From UBA4782 sp034429195 (GTDB lineage Bacteria > Chloroflexota > Anaerolineae > Anaerolineales > Anaerolineaceae), in the NCBI GenBank assembly GCA_034429195.1, contig DAOUGQ010000019.1, positions 1 to 64,000 of the forward strand: DNA of 64,000 nucleotides, read 5' to 3'. Positions within the stretch are counted from its first letter, which is position 1. Every line of letters begins with the position of its first letter. The notes under the pieces were generated by a model. That model was not told the DNA's origin and ran no database searches. It saw only the letters and a program-made list of their open reading frames with translations. A program made the translations under genes and the position numbers. Shown here piece by piece: positions 8,058-18,500 of the stretch.

Positions 8058-9596
8058 TTGCATAAGAAACGGATTTTTCTCTTTCTTATTCTGTGTATAT
8101 TAGTGGTAATGGTTTTTGGCGTGCTTTATTTCCGCTTGCCTGAATTGAACGGAAAGAGCACGCTTACTTCAAGCCCAACTCTTACAATTATCAGCATAAG
8201 TCCCACTTTTTTTCAACCCGCCGTAACATCCACGCAGGAGCAAACAACCTTTTATGTTTCTTCAAAAGGAGATGATGATAATCCGGGAACAATTAATTCA
8301 CCCTGGTTTACCATTCAGTATGCTGTAGATCAGGCTGCAGCAGGGGATACCATTTATATTCGAGAAGGGACATACCCTGGGAGTATTGTGATTAGCAAAT
8401 CAGGTACACTGGAAAAACCGATCACATTGCAGAGATATATGAATGAGTCTGTAACGATCAGTGGTGGAATGGATCCAGCTTTTGAAGTTTATGGAGACAA
8501 TTGGATCATCGATGGTTTCACCATGGTCAGCGATGCAGAATATACTGTAAACCTGGGCGCGTCATTTACAACTGTACAAAACTCAATCATCAACGGGCAG
8601 GTATATATATGGGGCAATCATAACACCTTCGCAAATAATGAAATTGTAGGGGCAAATCCACGGGGGTATAAAAACGGGATCACAGAGGATGGACCAGACA
8701 GCTTCAATAATTACTATTACAAAAATCTGATCCATGGATTTACTCAACGAGGAATCTGGTCTGTCTGGTTGACGCATGATAATGTTTATGAGGAGAATGA
8801 AATATTCAACATCACAGGAGAAAAAGGTATCTGCCTGGATCTCGATGGCGCCAGCAGTGTGAATTATCGAAGTGTTATTCGTGGGAATATTATTCATGAA
8901 TGTGAAAATACAGGGATCGAATTGGAAAATTCTTACCAGACCCTGGTGGAGAATAATCTGGTCTATACTTTTGGACTGGAAGGGATACAGGTAATCTCCT
9001 ATAAAGGATGCACCACTGCGGGAGAGAATAACCAATTTGGAGATCCAGATGGAGATTGCAGGGGAAATGACCTGGAGAATACCCTTCAACAAAATATCAT
9101 CTATGACAGCGGGCGGGTAGGTGGGATAGTAGCATATCAGGCTAGCGGCGTGAATGTTTACAACAATACGGTTATTGGGGGGGCATCAGTTGCTTTGTTC
9201 ATTAAAGGAACCATTGATCAATCCAACCATTGGGATGTAAGAGGGAATATTTTTGCTAACAATGCACGTGGAGAAATATCGATTCAAGATCCAAAGTCGC
9301 TAATTGAAGAAAACAACCTTGTTTTCCATCCAGATTCATTATATCCCTATGAATTACGCAATTCTCAAAATGAAATGTTCACATTGAATCAATGGCAAAC
9401 CAGGTTTCAATTAGGGCAAAATACCATTGCGATGGATCCATTATTTATTGATGCTGATATCTATAATTTTCATCTACAATCTGGAAGCCCAGCAATAGAT
9501 ACAGGAATTGATTTGGGTATTACTGTAGATTTTGATGGGAAGCTTCGACCAGCAGGGTCTGGATTTGATCTGGGTGCTTATGAGTTTCGGCCATAA
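8058..9596 (+). CDS. Membrane-anchored beta-helix protein
   Basis: A 512 aa exported protein, paralogous to the beta-helix half of the preceding gene: both share a FYV/IYV strand start, a KSGT..PITL segment, a GENNQ(F/Y)GD segment and a C-terminal DxGAYEF. The N-terminus (about 5-26) is a single hydrophobic segment without an obvious cleavage site, so it is probably anchored in the membrane by this signal anchor. It lacks the linker and the lectin-like repeats. The start is TTG 8058, supported by GGAG five bases upstream. Possible roles are polysaccharide lyase/hydrolase or surface structural protein; the family cannot tell which. Confidence 0.8.
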   Translation: MHKKRIFLFLILCILVVMVFGVLYFRLPELNGKSTLTSSPTLTIISISPTFFQPAVTSTQEQTTFYVSSKGDDDNPGTINSPWFTIQYAVDQAAAGDTIYIREGTYPGSIVISKSGTLEKPITLQRYMNESVTISGGMDPAFEVYGDNWIIDGFTMVSDAEYTVNLGASFTTVQNSIINGQVYIWGNHNTFANNEIVGANPRGYKNGITEDGPDSFNNYYYKNLIHGFTQRGIWSVWLTHDNVYEENEIFNITGEKGICLDLDGASSVNYRSVIRGNIIHECENTGIELENSYQTLVENNLVYTFGLEGIQVISYKGCTTAGENNQFGDPDGDCRGNDLENTLQQNIIYDSGRVGGIVAYQASGVNVYNNTVIGGASVALFIKGTIDQSNHWDVRGNIFANNARGEISIQDPKSLIEENNLVFHPDSLYPYELRNSQNEMFTLNQWQTRFQLGQNTIAMDPLFIDADIYNFHLQSGSPAIDTGIDLGITVDFDGKLRPAGSGFDLGAYEFRP

Positions 9597-9615
9597 AATA
9601 ATGAGCGTCCATCAT

Positions 9616-10809
9616 TTATGGTAAATAATCACTTATCATCAGATGCTCATCAACCAGTCGTGCTTCACGAAAATGGAGATTCAGTTTTTCGATCTGGTCG
9701 CAGTCAGATCTGATTCTCCACCAACGAGCAACATCTCTTGGTAGTGCATTCCAGTACTGCTGTTTCTCTTGCATCGTTGCCAGAAACCGCTCATAAACAT
9801 TCCAGAGGGTTTTATTCACCAAATAGTCTGGGTGGCAATTGACTAATGCCATGCCATGATATTTTTCCAGAAAAGCGATTTTATCCATCCAAAGCTGAGG
9901 TGAGCTCTCACCCAGCAGGTTCACCAATGTATTATCCTGCACTAATGTAGCGGGTAACTCAACGAAATGCCCTATAAAGAATGGCCAGATACTCATTGCA
10001 CCACCAGGGATTGGCTCAAAGGGATCGGTATCAAAAAAAGAAAGGTCATATTCAATATTGAGGGCTTGCATCCATTCCGGATTACGTAAATTTAGGGGAG
10101 ACCGCATTCCAACCGCCCCAATTCTCTGCAAGAATCGATTGATATGAATGGCATGGATATTGAAATTCTTTTGTGATGAATACATTGTGCTGACATGATG
10201 CCAGCCGTGAATGCCAATTTCGAACCCTCTGTCTTTTAATTCCACAAATTGGCTAAAATCATTGGGAAGTTGAGAGCCTATGATATTGAAAGATGAACAA
10301 AATCCATATTTTTCTTCAAGATCTGCAACTGCAGAGATATGTTTTTGCCCGTCAATAGATTCAACATCATGGGTTATCACTAAAGCCATCGTGTGATTAT
10401 TCGGCCAAAAATCTACAAAAGGAATTGAAGTTCTTCCATAAAGCATGATGACTTGACGCATGACTTCCCATTGAAATTTAACATATCTGTCATCAATTGG
10501 CCAGTTATCTTTGGCAAGTCTTCGCTCAGTTTTATGAACAAGGCTACGCACTTTACGAATGGTTGTCATCGGAAAAATAGGTTTTATCTTCCAATAAAAT
10601 TGGTAGAACAAAGGTAGACCCCAATGCTTTGAACCAAAACGACCTTCACCTAGCGACTGAAAGAGAATATCATCGATCGAGGATGTATTTGCAAATATAG
10701 TACTTTTCTCAGCCGCTTTTTGAATAGCCTCCCGCCAGAGTTGATCTTCGATATGATATTTTGTCTGCCAAAATTGTGCTGGGTGATTAGTGCTCCAAAG
10801 ATTGCTCAT
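9616..10809 (-). CDS. Polysaccharide deacetylase-like protein
   Basis: A 397 aa protein with a NodB-like deacetylase core in its second half: ITHDVES (first aspartate-containing motif), GIHGWHH (metal-binding histidines), MRSPLNLRNP and FFDTDPF. The N-terminal 130 residues are not recognised. No signal peptide is seen, so it probably works in the cytoplasm or at the membrane. It is the last gene of the exopolysaccharide operon, suggesting that it removes acetyl groups from the polymer or its lipid-linked precursor. The ATG has AGGTTACC directly upstream. Confidence 0.8.
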   Translation of the reverse strand: MSNLWSTNHPAQFWQTKYHIEDQLWREAIQKAAEKSTIFANTSSIDDILFQSLGEGRFGSKHWGLPLFYQFYWKIKPIFPMTTIRKVRSLVHKTERRLAKDNWPIDDRYVKFQWEVMRQVIMLYGRTSIPFVDFWPNNHTMALVITHDVESIDGQKHISAVADLEEKYGFCSSFNIIGSQLPNDFSQFVELKDRGFEIGIHGWHHVSTMYSSQKNFNIHAIHINRFLQRIGAVGMRSPLNLRNPEWMQALNIEYDLSFFDTDPFEPIPGGAMSIWPFFIGHFVELPATLVQDNTLVNLLGESSPQLWMDKIAFLEKYHGMALVNCHPDYLVNKTLWNVYERFLATMQEKQQYWNALPRDVARWWRIRSDCDQIEKLNLHFREARLVDEHLMISDYLP

Positions 10810-10830
10810 GGTAACCTGCCTTTCTCTGTG

Positions 10831-11898
10831 TTATCCAAAAAAGCGGTAGAACAATTCACCGGATAATCGACAGACCCATAAAGGAGAGAAGTGGATTACT
10901 TTTGAAATGAGAGGGGTCAGCGTATGGATCACACTCATGGAGTTTTTTTGCTTTGAGCTCGAGTAAATGAGGGGGACTTCTGTTGAACCCCACTGATTCT
11001 TATACCTTCGCAATCCTTCGTTGGAAATATCTGAACGCCCAAAATCCAACCTGGTGTATCCCTGGCTATTTGCCCACTGGATCGCCTCCCAGAGAACAAT
11101 ATAACTGGCGAACGTCTGTCGTCCGATTTCGTTATTTGCAGAGTATTTGTAAATGAAGGTCTTATTCCAATTTAGAGTAAGCAAACCTGCAACTGCTTTT
11201 CCTTCTTTCATCCCCAGCCAGATATTTCCCATCCCTGGTTCCAGGATCTCTTCCCGCAATGCCTTGAAGAATCCCCAGGGTTGAACAGGTACCCCTTGCC
11301 GTCTACGTGTTTCAAGATGAAGTTTATAATACATCTCGAGATACTTCATGGAAGTTCCATTTTCCACGGTGACACCATGTTTCGCACCCAGCCTGGTTTT
11401 TCGGTAATTACTACTACCCATTCTATGAGCAATATCTTTCAGCTCACCACTGATATCGAGAATTGCAAGCATGAAATTATTCGAGTGAGAAAGCTTTTGC
11501 GAATCAGGGTATTCCCATCGCAATTCCAGGTTATCCACTTTTCCCTCATCAAGACGCTCTACTAATCCATTTGCAAGCAGAAGCAAGTCTTCCTGTGATT
11601 CTGCCAATGGAGCACAATGATCGGTAAAGGGTAGAGAAACCCAACGATGTGATCCTCGGGTACCATTGATTGCCATGATGGGAACACCAGCCATTATTTG
11701 CCCTTGATGGTTCGTAACTGCTGCAAGGAATGGGGCAAAACGATAGTATTGAGCGATCATTTTGATCCAGACGGGATGGTGAAAAATAACAGATTCCGGT
11801 CTTGCTGAAATAAACTCAAGCCAGCGCTCATCGGAAATTTCTAACAATTCAAACCGGTTCATGCTATCCAACATTCGCAATCCCAGACATCCTTCCAT
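10831..11898 (-). CDS. FemAB/GNAT-like acyltransferase of the polysaccharide operon
   Basis: A 355 aa protein of the GNAT-fold family related to FemAB peptidyl transferases and often found in exopolysaccharide clusters. The typical C-terminal block is clear: YTRLDFGRSDISNEGLRRYK followed by NQWG. An acyl or aminoacyl transfer onto a sugar or lipid-linked intermediate is the family expectation. It starts 12 bases after the adjacent glycosyltransferase gene ends. Internal ATGs at codons 9 and 13 are alternative starts because the first ATG has only a weak ribosome site. Confidence 0.75.
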   Translation of the reverse strand: MEGCLGLRMLDSMNRFELLEISDERWLEFISARPESVIFHHPVWIKMIAQYYRFAPFLAAVTNHQGQIMAGVPIMAINGTRGSHRWVSLPFTDHCAPLAESQEDLLLLANGLVERLDEGKVDNLELRWEYPDSQKLSHSNNFMLAILDISGELKDIAHRMGSSNYRKTRLGAKHGVTVENGTSMKYLEMYYKLHLETRRRQGVPVQPWGFFKALREEILEPGMGNIWLGMKEGKAVAGLLTLNWNKTFIYKYSANNEIGRQTFASYIVLWEAIQWANSQGYTRLDFGRSDISNEGLRRYKNQWGSTEVPLIYSSSKQKNSMSVIHTLTPLISKVIHFSPLWVCRLSGELFYRFFG

Positions 11899-11909
11899 AA
11901 AAGATAGCT

Positions 11910-13142
11910 CTACTTACTTATGGTACTTTTACCACCTGACTCGCGTTCCATATCCAGGATTTTGTAATAAAATTCTTCTAATTTAATGGTCAGGATACCC
12001 CATTCGTACTCAGTTTCTGCTACGATACGGGCATTTTTCCCAAACCTTTCTGCTTCTTCTGGATGAGATAACAAAAACAGAATTTTTTCTGCGAAATCCT
12101 GAGGATTATCCGCAGCTAATAAGCCAATTTCATGAGTTTCAAACAGGGTTTTTATATCTCCAATGGGATTGGCAACCGTTGGCCTACCAAAACACAAATA
12201 GTCGCTCATTTTATTAGGCCAGCGGCCATGGTTATAGAGCCTATCTTCCATTGGGAGAAGGAAAATATCTGCACAACTTAAATAAACTGGGTAATCTGCT
12301 TCAGATAGAAATCCGGTGAGCAAAACATTTTCTGACAAGTCATACTGTTCCACCATATGACTGACAACAGGTTTAGCCTTACCAGTTATGATCAGCTTTA
12401 TCTTTGGAAACTGTTGTCTTACTATGCTTAATGCAGCCATTACGATTTCCAAATCGAGATGGCTATCTGCGCTGCAAAACCCCAGAATTGGAGCATTAAC
12501 AGGAAAGTTTGCTCTTCGCCGGCAGTCTATTTTATCCAATACAGAAAATGTTTTTGTAAATGCTCCGCCCGGTATATAACAAATCCGTTCCGGATCAACC
12601 CCGAGCTTAATCGCACGCTTTTTTAAGGCAATTGAAATGGTAGTCAAGCCCGCAGTTCGAGGTCGAAAGGCTTCCTCGTAATATACTTCGATAGAACTAA
12701 ATAATGACCTGGAATACCATGAAGGGCGGTTTACTTCGATCAAGCCATCCCTTCCCCACCAATCGTTCCAATCAGTAATGATCGGAATATGATGCCTGTG
12801 CGAGTAATTTAATGATGGATAAATGGTCGCCGGACGGGTTTCAAAACAATGGATAAGGTTGAACTCTTCCTTTATTTTGTGTAGGTATGAAATACGATTG
12901 ACGATATTCCAGGGATCCCAACCTGTTCGGAGTCGACCCCAAAGCATATCGGGTGTCTCAACTGCGTGAACACCATCTATATCTCTTTCAACAAAACCAG
13001 TTCGGTTCTTCTTCGAAATGAGTAAAATAGTGACGTCATGCCCTCGCCTTACAAGCTCTTTTGCCATAGCGAGCGAACGCTGACCTGCTCCGAAGGGACT
13101 CTTATGTGTAAGCATGAGAATGCTTAACTTAATTTTTTCCAT
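11910..13142 (-). CDS. Family 4-type glycosyltransferase
   Basis: A 410 aa GT-B glycosyltransferase. The N-terminal domain begins LSILMLTHKSPFGAGQRSLA, the donor-loop pattern of family 4 enzymes; the C-terminal domain has CADIFLLPMEDR and SDYLCFGRPTVANPIGD, the nucleotide-sugar binding side. The usual E-x7-E motif is not clear. It overlaps the preceding glycosyltransferase gene by 14 bases, consistent with coupled translation. It should add one sugar to the lipid-linked repeat unit in the cytoplasm; the sugar is unknown. Confidence 0.88.
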   Translation of the reverse strand: MEKIKLSILMLTHKSPFGAGQRSLAMAKELVRRGHDVTILLISKKNRTGFVERDIDGVHAVETPDMLWGRLRTGWDPWNIVNRISYLHKIKEEFNLIHCFETRPATIYPSLNYSHRHHIPIITDWNDWWGRDGLIEVNRPSWYSRSLFSSIEVYYEEAFRPRTAGLTTISIALKKRAIKLGVDPERICYIPGGAFTKTFSVLDKIDCRRRANFPVNAPILGFCSADSHLDLEIVMAALSIVRQQFPKIKLIITGKAKPVVSHMVEQYDLSENVLLTGFLSEADYPVYLSCADIFLLPMEDRLYNHGRWPNKMSDYLCFGRPTVANPIGDIKTLFETHEIGLLAADNPQDFAEKILFLLSHPEEAERFGKNARIVAETEYEWGILTIKLEEFYYKILDMERESGGKSTISK

Positions 13143-14286
13143 AAGATTTCCTATCCATTAACTGACAATAAATACTTTCATACCCGTCGACCATGTGCTG
13201 AATAGCGTATTCCGTAGAAATATACTCTTTTGCACTCTTAGCCAGTTGGCTGCGTTTTTCGGGATTAGCCAGGAGGGACAGTAGTGATTGGCTGGCAGCA
13301 GTAATTGAACCAGGCGGGATTAAGATGCCTGTTATTCCATCCTGGATAATCTCATCAGCACTGCCTACACGGGTAGCTATCACGGGTTTTTCTGCTGCCA
13401 TTGCTTCAAGAATACTAAGTGATAATCCTTCATTGACAGATGTTTGCATATAAATATCCAACCCGGCCAAAAAAGAAGGGATATTCGAAGTAAAACCCAG
13501 CCATCGTACATTATTTGTAATACCAAGCCTGCACACTTGTTCTTCCAGTTCAGATCGTAGAGCACCTTCGCCTGCCAGCAATAGTTGCGTGTTTGGGTAT
13601 TCTTTATATACTTCCGCAAATGCTTCTATCAGGATATCCAGCCGTTTCACTTTTGCAATTCGACCTGTGTACCCAATAACAACCATATCAGGTGTAAGCC
13701 CTGCTTGCAGGCGAAAACTATCTCTGAACTGTGGCTGGTAGAAATGATCCACTGGAATGCCGTTTGGAATAGCAGTCACCCGATTTACGGAGATACCCGG
13801 TTGTGATAATACTTCTTTTGCCATTGTTTTACTGACCGTTACCATATGGTCTGGCATGTAGAATGTCAACCGGTCAAAAAGGGTGTATGCTAATCCCCAC
13901 TTACGATCATGCGGATGGGTGATGAGATGTTTAGTCGCCAGATGATAGGGAATCTGTCCCTTATGGCGGATATCTCGAAGAGCTCTCCATGTTTCCCATA
14001 TCGTGCGCGGGGTATGCGTATGAACAATATCGATATTCTCTCCTGAAACAAACCGACTGATCTTTTCTCGTGTGGAGAAAGTACACTCCTGCTGTGGTGA
14101 AAAATCTACGACTTGTGCGCCAAGGGTTTCGAATTCCGGTGCAAAAGTACCTATCTCATTCACAGCTGCAACAAACCATTGATACCTGCCAGGTGTGCTA
14201 AAACGGATGATCCTCTCCACAATACGGGAGATGCTCCCATCCACGCAACTGTTCATAATATGCAACACCTTGATAGGCTTGTTCAC
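13129..14286 (-). CDS. Family 4 glycosyltransferase
   Basis: GT-B glycosyltransferase of about 385 aa. The N-terminus KVLHIMNSCVDGSISRIVER is the typical acceptor-side start, the C-terminal domain has YTGRIAKVKRLDILIEAF and the E-x7-E motif EGLSLSILE followed by AMAAEKPVIATRVG. The frame is open to an ATG at 14370, but that would overlap the upstream glycosyltransferase by 83 bases; GTG 14286 starts one base after that gene's stop and is preferred. It belongs to the exopolysaccharide operon. Donor and acceptor are unknown. Confidence 0.88.
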   Translation of the reverse strand: MNKPIKVLHIMNSCVDGSISRIVERIIRFSTPGRYQWFVAAVNEIGTFAPEFETLGAQVVDFSPQQECTFSTREKISRFVSGENIDIVHTHTPRTIWETWRALRDIRHKGQIPYHLATKHLITHPHDRKWGLAYTLFDRLTFYMPDHMVTVSKTMAKEVLSQPGISVNRVTAIPNGIPVDHFYQPQFRDSFRLQAGLTPDMVVIGYTGRIAKVKRLDILIEAFAEVYKEYPNTQLLLAGEGALRSELEEQVCRLGITNNVRWLGFTSNIPSFLAGLDIYMQTSVNEGLSLSILEAMAAEKPVIATRVGSADEIIQDGITGILIPPGSITAASQSLLSLLANPEKRSQLAKSAKEYISTEYAIQHMVDGYESIYCQLMDRKSYGKN

Positions 14287-14287
14287 C

Positions 14288-15508
14288 TTAGCTCTGCTCT
14301 TCCAGTAAGATTTCACCCAATTCAAAGCAATGTTGTGTCTGGCTGTGAAGCCCGTAGAGTAATGCATCACTCAGTTTTCTTGCTGAAGCTTCCCATGTAT
14401 GATCTTGGGCGGCAATAATGGCTTTCTCTCCCATTTGCTGCAGACTTGCTCTTGCTTCCCATATTTTTTTCAGTGCTGCTAATAACCCCTGAACAGAAGA
14501 ATCTTCTGCCCAAAACACATATCCTTCATCCTTGATAACATCTGTGTGGCATGCGATACGCGTTGCCATAATTGGAAGACCTGATGCCATGTATTCAAAC
14601 AATTTAATAGGGCTAGATACCCGGTATTTCTCTTCATCAGGAAATGGAAGAACACCTACATGCTCTTTGGCGAGCATCATGGGAACCTGATCATGGGGCA
14701 CAGCATTATTAACCACTATTTGACCCTGGGTAGTTTTTGCGAATTCTTCTAATTCATGACGCTGTGTTCCTCTGCCAGTCAGAGTGAGCAAGAATTTCAT
14801 GCCCTCATTATTAGCCTTTATGACAGCCTGACACAGAGCCATCAAATTGCGCTCATAATGAAGTACGCCTACATAGGTAATATGAATAGGCTCGTCATCT
14901 TTTGGCCATTGTCGTAGATTTCTTGCAGGTTGGAATAATTCAAGAGATACACCAGAAGACCAGACTCCCCATAGCTTTTGAGGAGGTATTTTCACCAGCT
15001 CTGCCATCCGTTCGGTAATCGCTGTTTGTCCTGCCACCCAATGGTTAGCAAGTGCATTCATATCATTGTTAAATCGTGCTCTGAGTTTGTCTTTTATGCT
15101 CGCCTTACGCATATCCTCCATAGGTACCGTTCTGGTATCCATGATGAAAAGAGGCAGATCAGTTCTTTTTAACCAGCGGATGAACTTTAGAAATGGCAAA
15201 AAAGGCACGGTTGTTTGGGCAACCAGTACAATATCAAACGATGACCAGTTCTTTAATAAAAATTTTATGAATTTGAGATGGAAAATAATCTGACGCAGTA
15301 AATAAATATCAGGCGTCTGGAGACTGACTACATCAACCCCATCAATTTGCTTTTGCTCAGGTGGACCGGCAGTAACCGGACTGACTTTCCAACCCATCTT
15401 TCGTAAATTTTCTGTCATCGTCAGCACTACTGTCGATGACATATGCGCTGCCAGATATCCAGGAAAAAGCCAGACAAGATGAGGGGTTCTATTGTTGTTA
15501 TTTTGCAT
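14288..15508 (-). CDS. Glycosyltransferase, GT-B fold
   Basis: A 406 aa protein with a GT-B pattern: N-terminal HLVWLFPGYLAAHMSS, and a C-terminal nucleotide-sugar domain with ITYVGVLHYERNL, SSPIKLFEYMASGLPIMATR. It stands first of three consecutive glycosyltransferases after the flippase/polymerase gene. Lengths of the three are similar, so a repeat unit of about four sugars including the initiating one is plausible (inference). Confidence 0.87.
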   Translation of the reverse strand: MQNNNNRTPHLVWLFPGYLAAHMSSTVVLTMTENLRKMGWKVSPVTAGPPEQKQIDGVDVVSLQTPDIYLLRQIIFHLKFIKFLLKNWSSFDIVLVAQTTVPFLPFLKFIRWLKRTDLPLFIMDTRTVPMEDMRKASIKDKLRARFNNDMNALANHWVAGQTAITERMAELVKIPPQKLWGVWSSGVSLELFQPARNLRQWPKDDEPIHITYVGVLHYERNLMALCQAVIKANNEGMKFLLTLTGRGTQRHELEEFAKTTQGQIVVNNAVPHDQVPMMLAKEHVGVLPFPDEEKYRVSSPIKLFEYMASGLPIMATRIACHTDVIKDEGYVFWAEDSSVQGLLAALKKIWEARASLQQMGEKAIIAAQDHTWEASARKLSDALLYGLHSQTQHCFELGEILLEEQS

Positions 15509-15523
15509 TTCGTTTATTCACCC

Positions 15524-18500
15524 TTAAGTATTGTGCCTTTTTTGAAAACGGTTTGATCCCGGCATAATTCCTTGATATGCTTTCTTTCCAGGAATCATGA
15601 CAGAGGTTGCTTGTCCTTTTTCAGTGACCGAAATCGAAGGCAGGATATCTCGTTGTTTGAATTCGCTGAGAACATAAGCCAGGGTCGACCAATAGATCAG
15701 CATAGGTACGCGTAATGTCCACGCCATGTTGTACCAGAGCCATAGAGGGAACAATAAAGTAAAGAAAACCAACCCATAACGTAGTGCATTTGCTGAAGAA
15801 GAAGGATTCTGACGTACTTGGTGCAACAAGGTGGTAACCACCATCAGAATGAAGATTATCAGGATAATCATGCCTGTTAGACCCATTTCTTGCATCATCA
15901 CTAAAAGGCTAGTGCCTGATGAAAAACCCAATTCACCTTCCAATAACGCCCTGCCAGCTATTCCCAGGGAAACACTTTCACTGCGCGCACCTAACCCATA
16001 CCCCAGGAGAAGGTATAGGGGATCACTTGAAATCTTCTCCCATCCGTATTGAATGGCATAATTCCTTCCAATATCGTAGTAGTAAGTTCCTTGCGAAGCA
16101 GAACGTGAAGTAAAAGTCAGATATTTCGTCAGTAGAGAGGGATCCGTCAGGTAATCCTGCAGCTCAATCCCGCTGGTTGAAGGGATGATAGCGTTGTAAA
16201 TGGGAACAAAGATCCCCGCCATAAGGATCATAATAGTAATGGCAGGCAGTAACCTCCAGAGTTGCTTTTCACGACGAATGTAGATGAACAAAGCAATCAA
16301 AGCAAGAAGTGCTACAGTAAGGTAGAAAAGCTTCATCTCTCCCAACACACTGGAAATTCCACTTAATCCAAGTGACACGATCAGTAATTTCCACTTTTTT
16401 GTTTGTATCCACTGCCCCAGGGTAAAACACATGACCAGGATGAGAAATAGTACCAGGTTACCAGTACCGTTCTTACCAAATGTACCCGCCAGGTGATCTC
16501 CTGGCACCTGCCCGGTAGCATATTGCCCTAACTGAACCAACACTTCAAATGCCAGCACTGCCACCAAGAAATTGATAAGCCATTTAGCGTACTCTTTTGG
16601 CCATTTTGGTTCTAGATAAAGGTATATTCCTGCCAGAGGGTACTGGAACATCAACCACCAACCCCAGATTGTGGTAATTATCGATTGACCTTTAAGTATA
16701 GAAATGATCATCCCTGTTCCTGAAAGGAATGTGATCACCCAGAAAGCAGGAGGGATATTTTTAAATGCGAGCATCCTAAACGGTACAAATATAAACATGG
16801 CAAAGAGGGCAACATCAGCGATCCAACGGAAAATATCAGGGATGATCCCTTTCCAGATCAGGATAGGAGACAATAGCGCAATAATAAATGCAGTGCAAAG
16901 AAAAATATTGGGAAATTTCGGGAAATTATTTGACCACCGAGCAATCATCACTTTAAACTTGAAAAAGGAATAATTTTTTAGATAACTGCTCAGTTTCTTC
17001 TTTACCGCATTGATAATTTTTGCCAGACCCACCATTTCCAGTAATGCAATTGCAATTGCTTTATCCACGAAGTAAAGCAGGGTGATATCAATTGTTACTG
17101 CTACCAATCCGCATGCAATTAATTGCACAATATATCCAGCATCCTTTAACACCGATAAAATCACCCAACCAGCACCTGCTGCCATCAAACCAATCAGACA
17201 ATAAACAAAAAAGCTTTTCAAAAGATTGGGAATTGAGAACTCTCTTATCCTGCGATAGAGAATGATGAACATGATTAAAGTCGAGATTCCCAATTGAACA
17301 GGCTGAGCCATGGTCAATCCCACATACCCTAAATTATCAGTGAGTATCTTAGCTGCAACAATATAGATCACTACTGCGCCTGATTGGATCAGGTTAGTTG
17401 TCAGAGTATCCTTCAAAACGAAGTACGTCCTGATGACCATGTTCGATACCATACGTAAGAAGACGTCATAGATCATCACAATAGGGATCAGAACGCTCAC
17501 GTATTGAGTTGTCGCAGGGTCAAAGGCTCCTCGCTCATAAAATAATTTGACAATTGGAATGGCTACTACACTGATAATTGTGACAGATGGAACCGCTAAA
17601 GCCAGGGTTATTTTCATGCCATAGTTGCTCTGCTTGACCAACCCTGGTATTCCCTGGGTCGAAAAAGCTCTTGCCATTGCAGGGAAGATGGCAGAAGCAA
17701 TACTGGCAGCGAATAAAACCACAAAAATATTTGAAATCTTATAAGCATACCCCATATAGGCTAGCTGCCCATCGGGCAAGCCAGAAGCGAAATACCTTTC
17801 AAAAAGGGTTTTGCTATGTGTGATCAGCCCAAAAACCATGAAGGGGGTGATTAATCTCATCATCTCCACCATGGCAGGGTCTCGCAAGGGTAGAGTTTTT
17901 TTCCATCCATGCCGGAACACTGGAATGGATGTGATACAGGCATTCAATACTGCAGAAGCCAGATTCCCCCATGCCAGGCTCATGGAGCCAACCAATGGAT
18001 ACAGAATTACAAGTGTAATTACATTTCCAAGTGACCCAACAGCCGTAGCAGTGGCTGGCCAAAAGAAACGCCCTCTTGCATTTTGAATTCCACTTGTGAA
18101 GTTGCTTATTCCAATAAATGGTATGGTGAAGATCATGATGGTCAGCATCTGGCTGGCTAAAGCACTTTTTTCCACACCAAATCCAGGCGCTGTCAAATTG
18201 ATGATCTGCAATGAGAAAACTGCGCCTAGAATAGCTCCGATCATGAGCACAACTGTGATAAGAATGGTAAACGTACCTGCCAATGACCAGGCGTCGTCAG
18301 CATTGCCAGAAGATTCTTTGCTTACAAAAGCAGGAATTACCACAAATGGAAGCCCACCGACCAGAACAAATTGCAAGAATGCCGGTACGGTCATAGCGGT
18401 AATAAAAGCATCCATAGCTACACCCGCACCAAACAGGTAAGCAGTTATAACCTGGCTGGCTAAACCTGCCAGAAGCGAAAATCCGCCTCCAATGGCGACC

